Assembly: GCA_037953625.1 (NCBI GenBank) | Contig: CM075649.1 | Span: forward strand, 95,919,290-95,983,289 | Reading direction: 5' to 3' | Length of the DNA: 64,000 nt | Source of the DNA: Crotalaria pallida | Lineage: Eukaryota; Streptophyta; Magnoliopsida; Fabales; Fabaceae | Shown here: positions 11,195 to 21,955 of the stretch, one piece after another | Layout: the number at the start of each line of letters is the position of its first letter | How positions within the stretch are numbered: the first letter of the stretch is position 1 | Program-made: the position numbers and the translations under genes | Notes under the pieces: model-generated | Told to the model about the DNA's origin: nothing | Database searches by the model: none | Seen by the model: only the letters and a program-made list of their open reading frames with translations

Positions 11195-14100
11195 TATCTA
11201 TAGTTCACTTGGCTATGAAATTCGTCGGAACTGATGATAGAGTGGTGACTGTCAAGGCCGAGCAAGAAGCAACAAGGAAATGTTACAACGCCAGTTTAGG
11301 GAAGGTTAAAAACAAGGATCCGAGCAATTTGGAAAAAGTCTCTTTGGGAAAGGGCAACGTTAATCTTGCAGATCTGGATATGAGGGACCAATCCGACAGA
11401 AATAGACCAACCCCGAAGGGACAGTGGGAATTCTTGACATTGACCAATGATCCCCTTAGGCAAGTAAAAATCGGATCTGAACTACCCGCAAATGTAAGAG
11501 AGGAGTTAACCACTCTGTTGATTTCAAATAAAGATCTGTTCGCATGGACATCAGCGGATATGCCAGGAATCGACCCAAATTTTATCTGCCATAAGTTGAG
11601 TATCATTCCGGGGTCGAAACCGGTGGCACAACGCAAAAGGAAGGTTAGTGCTGAAAAGGCTGCTGCCATTGAAGAAAGGGTTGCTGAATTACTCCGAGCA
11701 GGTTTCATTAGGGAAATTGACTATACAGACTGGTTAGCTAACACCGTCTTGGTCAAAAAACCCAATGGAAAGTGGAGGATGTGTGTCGACTACACGGACT
11801 TGAATAAAGTCTGTCCTAAAGACCAGTATCCTCTTCCCGTTATTGACAAACTCGTCGACAGTTCAGCCGGTTATAAACTCTTGTCCTTTATGGATGCTTA
11901 CTCCGGTTACAACCAGATCCCTATGTTTCCGGACGATCAAGATAAAACCGCATTCATCACCGACAAGGCAACTTATTGTTATAATGTCATGCCTTTTGGG
12001 TTGAAGAATGCGGGTGCCACCTATCAGAGGATGATGAACAAGGTTTTTCAAGGAATGATCGGTTCAAGCATGGAAGTATACATCGATGATATTATTGCAA
12101 AGAGCAGACAACAAGAAAACCATGCCCAGGACCTCGCGACAATATTGGACCGAGTGAGAAAATACTCCATGAGGTTGAATCCGGAAAAGTGTGTGTTTGG
12201 AGTCCCAGCCGGTTCTTTCCTCGGTTTTATGTTAACCGAGAGAGGGATTGAAGCCAATCCAGATAAAGGCAAAGCAATCCTTGAAATGAGGAGCCCAGCT
12301 AATCTTAAAGAAGTTCAACAACTCACGGGCCGAGTGGCGGCACTTTCCAGATTCTTGTCCCAAGCCGCTCGGAAAGCCTTGCCATGGTACCAGCTCCTTA
12401 GGAAAAACAAAGAATTCCTTTGGGACGAGCACTGTGAGCAAGCTTTTGATCAATTAAAGGAGTATCTTTCCAGCCCACCCGTCCTCCACAGCCCACTTCC
12501 TGGTGAAAACCTCATTCTATACATGTCAGTAGCAGAAACGGCGGTCAGTTCGGTTTTGGTAAGAGAGGAGTCAGGTATTGAGGCCCCAGTGTATTTTGTT
12601 AGCCGAGCGCTTCAAGGGCCGGAGCTGAGATATCAAAAACTGGAGAAACTTGCGTACTGTTTGGTCGTGTCAGCTCGAAGATTGAGACAGTATTTTCAGG
12701 CACATAGAATATTGGTAAGAACAGCCCAACCTCTCAAACAAGTGCTTCATAAACCTGACTTAGCAGGTAGGATGGTTTCGTGGTCTGTCGAACTATCCGA
12801 ATTCGACATTGCCTATGAACCGAGGAAGGCGATGAAATCTCAAGCTCTTGCCGATTTTGTCACTGAATTCACAGATATCCCCTCGGACGTCTCTCAAAAC
12901 TTATGGTCAGTATACGTTGACGGATCAAGCAATAAGAAAGGAGCGGGAGCAGGGGTCATCATTGAAAACCCCGAAGGATTATGCATGGAATACTCTTTGA
13001 AATTCGAGTTCCAAACATCGAACAACCAAGCAGAATACGAGGCAGTTCTTGCAGGCCTCAAAATGGTTCATGAGTTCGGAGCAGAGCAAGTATCAGTTTT
13101 CAGCGATTCACAACTAGTAGTTTCTCAGATCAAGGGTCAGTACTCGGCAAAGGAGCCTATCCTACAAAAGTATCTTGAAGAGGTAAAGCGAATCATCTCA
13201 AACTTTTCAGAATTTGACATTTCCCATGTCCCGAGGGATTCGAATTCCCGAGGCGACATTTTATCTAAATTGGCAAGTACAAAGGGGTCGGAAAATAATA
13301 AAACATTGATACAAGAAACTGTTCCCTGACCGAGTGTCATTTTGGCTATCTCATTATCCCAATCATGGATGGATCCGATTCTTACTTATTTGCAACATGG
13401 GTTCGTCCCCCAAGATCAGGCAGAAGCTCGGAAATTGGTTAAGAAAGCAGCTCAATACACAATTCTGAATGGAGTTTTGTACAAAAGAGGCTTTGGCTCC
13501 CCCATGCTCAGATGTGTCAACCCATCCCAAGCTGAGGAGATACTGGAGGAGATTCACGACGGAATTTGCAGCCACCATATGGGTGGAAAATCCCTTGCGA
13601 GAAAGGTAATCCGAGCGGGTTACTTTTGGCCTACACTGCAAAAGGACGCCATGGATCATTTAAGAAGTGTGTTCAATGCCAATTCCATAGCGACATTTAC
13701 CAAAGACCGGCTGAAGAGTTACACTCCCTCGGTGCCCCTTGGCCCTTTTACCAATGGGGTATGGACATCATTGGGAAGTTTCCCACCGCACCAGGGCAAC
13801 TCAAGTTTGCGGTAGTGGCTGTCGACTACTTCACTAAGTGGATTGAGGCGGTTCCATTAGCAACAATCTCCACGGCCCGTATTCAATCTTTCTTTGTGAA
13901 GGAAATTATCTCTCAGTTCGGGGTGCCTCATGCCATAGTTACTGATAATGGATCACAATTCGCATCCTCTCACTTTCAACAACTAGCAGCCGACTTGGGA
14001 ATCACTCACTACTTCAGTTCTGTTGAACATCCACAAACAAATGGGTTAGCCGAAGCTGCCAACAAAACCATCTTGGATGGAATTAAGAAGAAACTCGGTA

Positions 14101-14600
14101 ACACAGCCGGAACTTGGGCGGATAAACTTCCGAGCGTTTTATGGTCACACAGGACAACTGTACACTCATCTACTTGAGAGACTCCTTTTCGTTTGACATA
14201 CGGCTGTGACGCAGTCATTCCGATCGAAAAGCGAATCCCTACCTTTAGAACGCTTGAACGTCCTTTAGAAACTAATGACCATCTGATCAGCGAAGAGCTC
14301 ATTCTTCTCGAGGAAATTCGAAAGAACGCCGCCGCTCATGAAAGAAAAATGAAGGAGCGGCAAGCTCGGGAATACAACAAGAAGGTTCGTGCGCGAAGTT
14401 TTGAAGTAGGGGATTTAGTCCTTCGCCGAGCGGATATCGGCAAAGGAAATGCTGGAGTTGGAAAATTGAAGCCAAAGTGGGAAGGCCCATACCGAGTGAA
14501 AGCTAAATCCGGATCTGGTGCTTACAAATTGGAGACTCTCTCGAGCATGGAAATCAACAACAGTTGGAATGTGGCCAAACTCAGTGCTTATTACAGTTAA
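11195..14600 (+). pseudogene. pol of element A: reverse transcriptase, two RNase H, integrase
   Basis: Open from 11209 to a stop at 13327-13329; open again from 13342; one frameshift near 13663; then a stop at 14175-14177; end at 14600. Reverse transcriptase motifs include FMDAYSGYNQIPM and the catalytic YIDDIIAKS. A first RNase H region (12530-12840, worn) is followed by a second one with VYVDGSSNKKGAGAG and FSDSQLVVSQI (12900-13270), the dual arrangement known from Tat elements. Integrase shows the HHCC part (broken by the frameshift) and the D, D, E residues in GMDIIGKF, VTDNGSQF and GLAEAANKT. The element copies its RNA and inserts the DNA; this copy cannot make a full enzyme set. Confidence 0.9.
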
Positions 14601-15281
14601 GCTCCTATTTTATTTTTCACTTTTTACAGATAGGTTAGTTTATTGCTCAAAAATGTTTAGGTGGAATAAACGAAGGATAACATCCTTCTTAGCTTAGAAA
14701 CAATTGTTAGGAGTTAGTTGACAAACGAGCAACATCATTTTTGTAGTCTTTTATTAATAAAACGTAGCAATTTCCTTCAATCTCTTTTATGAACATTGTG
14801 ATGTGACATACGCCTCATTTCGTTCGGCTAGCCACCGAGCGGAATCGAGATACAACTCTTTATGAGAGTTTGACAACGTATTCATAGAACGCCCGAATTC
14901 AGGAAATTACTTTCCTTGTTTCGCGGTCCGAGGGTCCCGCTTCGGCTAAAGTCGGCGATCCGAGTTCTACTCACAATAATTTATTCAAATAACGCAATTC
15001 CTAAATTAGCCTTTTTGATCGATAATAGCAGTAAAATCAAGGGTCACGTGACAAACGGAACTCAAACACAATTGATATAAAGGCAAGCGGATCAAAATTT
15101 AAACAGAAGCAAAAATAAATTGTTCATGGTCATAAAGAAGTATGCTCGATTACAACGAGCAACAAGATTAACGCTCGATTACAACGAGCAACAAGTTAAA
15201 GCAAAAATTGTTCAGTAAAGACGCTCGGTAACAACGAGCAACAAAATGTTAAACCATACAGAATTGCAACAAAAATGATCG
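14601..15281. other. Spacer of A between pol and the antisense gene, with conserved block and hairpins
   Basis: No gene. The part 14800-14990 is clearly conserved, in inverted orientation, in D at about 21557-21735, although it is non-coding in both. Closer to the antisense gene lie three hairpin units (15144-15239). Both genes point into this stretch, so it probably holds their 3' ends. Confidence 0.6.
15144..15239 (-). repeat. Three GCTCG...CGAGC hairpin units after the antisense gene of A
   Basis: GCTCG and CGAGC arms stand at 15144/15156, 15173/15185 and 15223/15235, always with a 7-base loop. They begin about 40 bases beyond the stop of the antisense gene. D has one such unit (21321-21337) 73 bases after its stop. 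Confidence 0.75.
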
Positions 15282-17657
15282 CTACTCAATATCGGACAGA
15301 ACAACGTTGGAATCATCGAAGTTAGGGGCTTCGGTCAGATCAACAAGAGGATTTGGCAGATCCTCACCTTGTAGATCAACTTCAGCCTTGGTCTCGATAT
15401 CAATTAGCTTTCCATTCTCGAGAAGATGAAGTGGATGAGCTCCGATCACCCTGAACTCAGTCTCAGGATTCAAAAACTGAATTTGCTTGATGGCCGAGAC
15501 AAAAGAATCATCGACGCTTTTACTCCAGTTATAGAAGTTGGTTGCTGCCTTTTTCTTGTGAAGAAGGGCTTTCTCCTTCAATTTTTGAGCAACCGCAGCA
15601 GACCTCTCAACTTCTGCCCTCAGCTCGTCCATCTTCTGCCGGCTCTCCTCTAATTCCTTCTTCAACGATTCCTCGAACTCCTTCTTATTATCTTCAGCAA
15701 CCTTTTGGGAAACCTTCAAAGCATCCCTCTCCTTAATCAGTTCATTTTTATCAGCCTTCAAGTTTTCCAACTCATTCTTTACACGGTTCAGCTCATCTGA
15801 GAGGCTAGCTTTTTGAGCAGCAGACAATTCGCGAGCCTCCCTCTGCTCGGCATTATAACCAGCAAAAAGTCCATCAGGTTGCTTAGCCAAAAAATACGCA
15901 AGGTTGGCACCCCGCAGCAGATATTTGGCAAGAGTCATGTTACAACGAGACCATTGATCGGAAGAAAGAGTTCCAAAACAAGTGCAGTCAGACTCAGAAC
16001 AGATGTATTGACCAAATCTTTCATCAAATTGTTGGTCCCATATAGATGTTTCTGGAGCGGTCGCAGCAGAAGAGGGAGCGTTGTCAGAAGAAGGAACAGC
16101 AGCAGCCCTAGCACTTGAGCCTTCAACCCGAGGATTCGCCCCTTCGGTCACTATCTCTTTTCCTTTATCAATCCGTCAGCGACGAAGTTGAGGCTGAAGG
16201 GGAGAAATGTTTTGAACTTGGCCGCTAGGACCCAATGAAATCGTAGCACCGACAGCTACCACGTTTGAAGTTGGCCGAGGGGAAGCCTCGACTGGAGATG
16301 CAGTTGGAGTAGAGATACTCAGGCTCGGGGTACTCAAGCTTGAAGACCCAGATGCCGTACTCGTTGCATGGGTCTTCCTTTTCTTTCCCCCTTGAACTAA
16401 ATAAGCCAGCCGGGAAGCCATTTTTTCTGCAAAGAACAAAGAAAAACAAAGTAAAATTAGAACAGATCAACTTAACAAATGCAAACAATCAAAAGAAAAC
16501 AGTTTTACCAAGTTCTGCTTTAACATCCGATGATGGGATGTTCACAATGTCCTTAGTTTCTATCCTCCCATTAGATTTCATGTAACTTTCAACTGCTCGA
16601 CACACCTCCTTCTCATGTTCAACCAGTTCTTTCCAATCTGAAGAGTATGAGGCTATCGATCGGTTAAAGAAGCTCGCAGTCCACTGGAGAGGAAACCGAG
16701 GAATTGGTCGGGATTCACCAGGTCGGGTGAACCAGCAAACTCCATTGCCGATAAAGTTGTATTTAAAGAAAAAAGTTTTAAAACCCTTCCAAGATTCAGA
16801 ATACTTGGTGAAAAGGGTATAGCCATTGCGGGATTTCAGAGAGACCCAAGGTCGTCTTACTAATCCTTTCTCAAAGGTGTTGCATTGAGGGGCAAATAGG
16901 TAGAAGAAAATTGGAAGAGTGCAAGACCACTCCATGGCTGAGCACACTTGCTGGAAACCCCTCACAAATGCCCAAGCGTTGGGATGCAGCTGGGATGGGG
17001 CCACTCTTAAAGTATTCAAAACACCTATCTCAAAATCGATAAAAGGCATCCTAATCCCTAACCGAGTAATGACTTCTTCATAAAAATAAAACCAGGATTA
17101 CCCGCCGGAATTTGACTGCAGACCCGTTCATTCAAACCCACAGGGCTAATAGAGTATTGGTTCCCAGCATTATCACCAGGACACGGCAGAATTATAGCCC
17201 GTGTTTGATCTAATGAATTTTCTGTTGAGAGCTCAGATTGAGTACCAAGAACTTCTCGGTCCACCCAATCATATTGATCTGCGTCCGATGGAAATGGATA
17301 AAGTTCAGGATTAGAGACACACTTCCTCTTCATACCTGAGGAAAAGGGGGGCACACTTGGAGTCAAAAGCAGAAAAACTTAACTATTTCAGTTCAAATAC
17401 TTACGGCTACGATCGGTTGGAGAACACCTCCCTTTCAGGGCAGAAATTTCCCAAACCGATTGAAATGTCTAAATACCTCTCTGTTGCTTCCTTAACCTCC
17501 TCTGTTCTACCCTCTCGGCAATCCTATAGTGAATCACACCCTGCCTGAACTCTTTCAAAGTCTGAGGAAAATGCGTGGCTATCGGTTTAACACAAATTTC
17601 TGGGTTTCCTCCTTTATGTGTTCTTGGAACATCAGAGTTTATGGATTCCTCACTCAT
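15282..17657 (-). pseudogene. Antisense gene of element A, three exons, decayed
   Basis: Read on the - strand: exon 1 17657-17477 (MSEESINSDV...), intron 17476-17336, exon 2 17335-16509, intron 16508-16427, exon 3 16426-15282. Both introns are GT-AG and phase 1. Exon 2 carries the same conserved blocks as B (APSQLHPNAWAFVRGFQ, then WVSLKSRNGY and YSESWKGFK). Exon 3 is a long coiled coil ending LSDIE. Damage: a frameshift near 17070 in exon 2 and a TGA at 16178-16176 in exon 3, after which the same frame runs on. Function unknown; a DNA- or RNA-binding or silencing-related role has been speculated for such genes but nothing here decides it. Confidence 0.8.
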
Positions 17658-18529
17658 GATAAACGCCGCTTCAGTACCAACCCTAAGAAGTTAAGTGCAG
17701 CAAAACGTAAAACAGACCTAAGAAATACTACAGCGATCACTCAGTAAATGATAAAGGCGGACAAAGAATTTCGAAGGGCAAGTGGGGGTATCACAGCAAC
17801 AAAATTGGGATTTGTTCGAACCCTAGAAAAATCTATTCAAGGAACCAGGGAAGGGAGGCCAGAGTTAATGCATAAAAAGAAAATCCTAAGCACACACACG
17901 CAGTAAATGCCAGAAGCAATCGCATGCAAGACATCAAAAAGGAAAGAGCATGCAAGACAACAAAGAAGAAAGAGAAAAAAGAAAAACTAGTCAGAGAGAG
18001 GCTCGAGTTTCATTACCTGCTAACAATGAGTGATCAATAAACTAGTGAAGAACGAAGACCACGAAACAAGAAACGCGTACAAGGAAGATAAACGAAGTAG
18101 TAGCAGGGATGCCTTGGAGGAGCTCTGGCTTCGAATTCCAAAATCTCAAGAAGATGATGAACAAAGATGAAAGAGAATTTGAAAGCTCTGTTTAGAATGA
18201 ATTGTAAAACCGCCCTTTGAAATTCGTCTTAAAACTTCCCTCCACTATCTCAAAAGGTTTGGGCCTAAGACAGAAAAAGCCCATTAGTATTAAATACGTG
18301 GCACCTCTGGTGAGTTTGAAATCATAACGTTCCCTTTCCCAACAAAGTAAAGGACACGTGGAAGCACAAGTAGAAGTGAAGGGTCACGTCTGGGTCAATC
18401 AAATGTCAGCTCTAGTAAAATTACTCGGATGGTTACATATCTCGTTCTAATAAAGCTTGGTCGAAGATAGTTCGCTCGTCTTATTAGCTCGGCAGGGCTC
18501 AAATCACCCAACCGAGCTTGGGGGGCTTA
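17658..18529 (-). promoter_or_regulatory. Upstream region of the antisense gene of A
   Basis: About 870 bp without a gene, between the antisense start codon and the 3' LTR. It contains ATACGTGGCA (18295-18304) and GACACGTGGA (18353-18362), G-box/ABRE-like motifs comparable with those upstream of the gene in B. At 18513-18529 the + strand carries the polypurine tract. Promoter function is inferred from position and motif recurrence. Confidence 0.5.
18513..18529 (+). other. Polypurine tract of element A
   Basis: CGAGCTTGGGGGGCTTA directly before the LTR start TGTAGTGGAC; the same GGGGGGCTTA is used by B. Confidence 0.85.
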
Positions 18530-19107
18530 TGTAGTGGACCTGTAGTAGACCAAGCGTCGACCGACCGAAAGCCTCATAACTCCTACTAAGTACGATACTG
18601 ACACAGAGCCAACGCTCGGACCTTACAGCGAGCAAACTGGGTTTCTACATGTAGGTCACGTACTGATGAGGTTAACACCGAGCACAGGACTCTCAATCTG
18701 ATCCTTATCGTTAACAGCCTCATGGAAACCGTAACCACTCCTAGATTCCCACGACTCTTGGTTAGATAAAACAGCCTTGGATAATGTTTATCATTTACAG
18801 GATTTATGGATATGATCTTATCATATCCTCTACGAGTCCTACTTGCCTTCTTACTCTTCAGGAAACTTATCAGGACGGCATAACCTACACAGGTAATCCC
18901 CTATAAGAACCACCATGCTATAGGGGCAAAGGTACGTCTTCTCATCCCTAAGTTGACACTAGCACACACGTTGTTGACTAGGGAGAACCTGGTTATCCCA
19001 ACTGGATATTCAGAAATCCTAATAAGTCCTACATTAACATCTTAGCTGGGATCATTCTTCAAGGCTCTTCCATAACTTTAAGGTTGATCTTGGTTAAAGA
19101 CATGACA
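18530..19107 (+). repeat. 3' LTR of element A
   Basis: 578 bp, TGTAGTGGAC...CATGACA. Matches 1-475 over its last 475 bases and resembles the LTR of D (27832-28406), so A and D belong to one family. Confidence 0.95.
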
Positions 19108-21247
19108 TTCAGTGTTTCAATTCGTTTGGGGAAATTCTGCCCAGATAAGGGAGGTGTTCCCCAACCGACAATATTCGTAAATGTTTGATCAGAAATAACC
19201 AAGTTTTACTATTTCTGACTCCGCGCGTGCCTCCTTTTCCTCAGGTATGAAGAGAAAGTGCGTTACAAATCCTGAACTTTATCCACTTCCACCAGATTCT
19301 GCCCAGTACGATTGGGTTGACCGAGAGGTTGTAGGCACCCAATCCGAGCTCTCAACTGAGGAATCTTTAGAGCAAACCAGAGCCATAATACTGCCCTGCC
19401 CCGGTGATGATGCTGGAAACTTATATTCCGTAAGTCCGGTGGGTCCTAACGAAAGAGTCTGTACTCGTATCCCCGAGGGCAGCACTGGATTTTATTTTTA
19501 TGAAGAAGTGATATCCCGTCTAGGGATTAGGATGCCTTTTACCAACTTCGAAATAGATGTTTTGAATACACTGAAAGTGGCCCCTTCTCAGTTGAACCCG
19601 AACGCCTGGGCTTTTGTTAGGGGTTTTCAGCAAGTTTGCTCTGCCATGGACTGGTCTTGTACTATTCCAACTTTTTTCTACCTGTTTGCTCCGCAATGCA
19701 ACGCCTTTGAAAAAGGGTCCCCAAAATGACCCTAGGTTTCCTTGAAATCACGAAACGGATACGCTCTTTTTACCAAGTATTCCGAGTCTTGGAAATGGTT
19801 CAAACCTTTCTTTTTTAAGTATAATTTGTTGGAAATGGTGTCTGTTGGTTCACACGAACCGGTGAAGAGCGACCAATCCCTCAGTTCCCTCTTCAATGAA
19901 GTGTAAGTTTTTTCAGTCGGAGGATTGCTTCGTACGGGTCGGAATGGAAAGAGCTTGCCGAACATGAGAAGGACGTGTGCCGAGCGGTTGAAAGCTACTT
20001 GGTCACCAATGGGATGATTGAAACGAGGGATATAGTGAATATCCCCTCAACAGATGTCAAGGATCAACTTGGTAAATTATCTTTCTTTGCTTTTGAACTT
20101 GTAAATTTATTTGGATCTAATGACACTTAGTTTCCTTTGCAGATAAAATGGCTGCTCGAATGGCTGCACTGCTCCAGGGAGGGAAGAAAAGAAAAGCTCC
20201 TCCCTCAAACACAGCTTCTGGATCGTCGAGTATGAGCACTCCGACTCCTACTGCCTCGCCGGTCGAAGTGTCTCCTCGGCCAACCACCAACTTGGTCATT
20301 GTTACAGCTTTTCCAGCGTCAAGTGCACAACACCCTCTCCTCCTCCTCCTCAACTTACTCGTCGTCGAAGGATCGACAAAGGGAAAGAGAAAGTTTCAGA
20401 AAGAGTAAATGTCCGGGCCGAGGGGACAAGTACCAAAGCTGCCTCTGTTCCTACTCATTCTTCAACTCCGCTAGTGACCTCGGTTTTGGATCGTGACTTA
20501 GATGAAAAATTTGCCAAGTTTATCTGCCCAGAATCTGACTTCTCTCGGTTTGCTAGTCTTAGTGCTGCCGAATGGTCTCGCTGTAATTTGAATATGACAA
20601 AGTTTTTGCTCCGAAGTGCCAATTTAACCTATTACCTGTCTCAGAATTCAGAGGATTTGTTTAAAGGCCTCAATGTTGAGCAGAAAGAGGCTCGCGAGAT
20701 GCAGGCGGCTCAAGAAGCTAGCTTGTCCGACGAGCTGGTTCGGGTGAAGAATGAGTTGGAAAATCTAAAGGCTGATAAAGCTGAGCTGATTAAGGGACGA
20801 GACTCTCTAAAAGTTTCCCAACAAGCTGCTGAAGATAAGAAGAAAGAGGTTGAGGAAACACTTCAAAAGGAGCTGCAGGAGAGCCGACAGAGGATTGACG
20901 AGCTAGAGTCTGAAGTGAAGAAGTCTCCTGCGACTGCCCAGAAATTTAAGGAAAAGGCTCTTGTTTTCAAGAAAAAGGCAGCGACCAACTACTATAACTG
21001 GGGTAAGGGTGTTGATGATTCCTTCGTTTCTGCTATTAAACATATTCAACTTCTGAACCCTGAGACCGAGTTTAGAGTGGTCGGTGCGCATCCTTTCCAC
21101 TGTGTAGAAGATGGAAAGTTGATTGATCTTGAAACCAAGGCTGAAGTTGATTTGCAAGCAGAGAATCTCCCCAATCCTCTAGTAGAACTAACTGAGGCCC
21201 CTGAATTTGATGATAAGGACATTGTTTTGTCTGATGATGAGGAATGA
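19108..21247 (+). pseudogene. Antisense gene of element D (intron 1 remnant, exons 2 and 3), decayed
   Basis: 19108-19244 is the 3' part of intron 1, recognisable by similarity to intron 1 of A and by the acceptor TTTTCCTCAG. Exon 2 runs 19245-20071; it is open to a stop at 19727-19729, then a small indel and further changes break it up to 20071. Intron 2 is 20072-20142. Exon 3 is 20143-21247, with a frameshift between about 20400 and 20474. The conserved blocks are present (APSQLNPNAWAFVRGFQ, MPFTNFEIDVLNT), and the coiled-coil end reads LSDDEE. Exon 1 must lie left of A, outside the window. Confidence 0.8.
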
Positions 21248-21955
21248 TCTTGATGGGCTTGGTGGTCGGTTTTTATCTGTTCTTATCATTTCTGTTCGTA
21301 TGTAGGATTTCTTTTTTGCTGCTCGTTGTATTCGAGCGTTTATATATGCTTGTTTTGAACAAATTCCTTTAACTCTTTTGGAACTGATTTTCAATTAATT
21401 TGCTATGCAAGCAAATCATATCATTGCCTGGTGTATTTTTGTTGCTTTTGGTTTCGTTCGTCACGTGTCCAATAGTATTTTCCGAGTGAAAACTCTTAGG
21501 ATAAATTTATCATAATTTTTGGGGGGTAGAATCACATTATTCGTATGTAAAATCAATTGTGAGTAGAACTTGGATCGCCGACTTTAGCCGAAGCGGGACA
21601 CTTGGACCGCGAAATGAGGAAAGCAATTTCCTGAGTTCGGGTGTTCTATGAATACGTTGTTAAACTCTTGAGAAGAGCTGTGCCTCGATTTCGCTCGGTG
21701 GCTAGCTGAACCAAATGAGTCGTATGTGATTTCACAATGTAAACATATAATAGAATTACCGGAAAAATGCACTTTATTAATAAAGGAATACAAAGTTGAA
21801 ACTGCTCATAACTAAGAAATGAAGTTGCTCATACCTAAAAAATTCCTAACAATTTATCTAAGAAGGGTGCTACCCTTCGTTCTTCATCATAAACTAATTT
21901 GAGCAATCTATAAATGAACTAAAATATCCTCAAACAAAGAAAATGAAATGGGAGC
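21248..21955. other. Spacer of D between antisense gene and pol
   Basis: No gene. It holds one hairpin, GCTCG-7-CGAGC (21321-21337), just after the antisense gene, and the block conserved with A (about 21557-21735, inverted relative to A). The two genes converge here. Confidence 0.6.

Larger units (their letters stand above)
1..19107 (+). mobile_element. Element A: Tat-type Ty3/gypsy LTR retrotransposon, split by element B
   Basis: On the + strand the order is LTR, primer site, gag-protease, reverse transcriptase, two RNase H regions, integrase, an antisense gene on the - strand, polypurine tract and LTR. The 5' LTR begins left of the window. Bases 554-8805 are the inserted element B plus one copy of its target duplication; without them about 10.9 kb of A is in view. 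Over the 475 comparable LTR bases I see about six differences, all transitions, so the insertion is fairly recent. All genes carry inactivating mutations. The Tat assignment rests on the second RNase H and on the antisense gene after pol, both known for that lineage. Confidence 0.9.
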
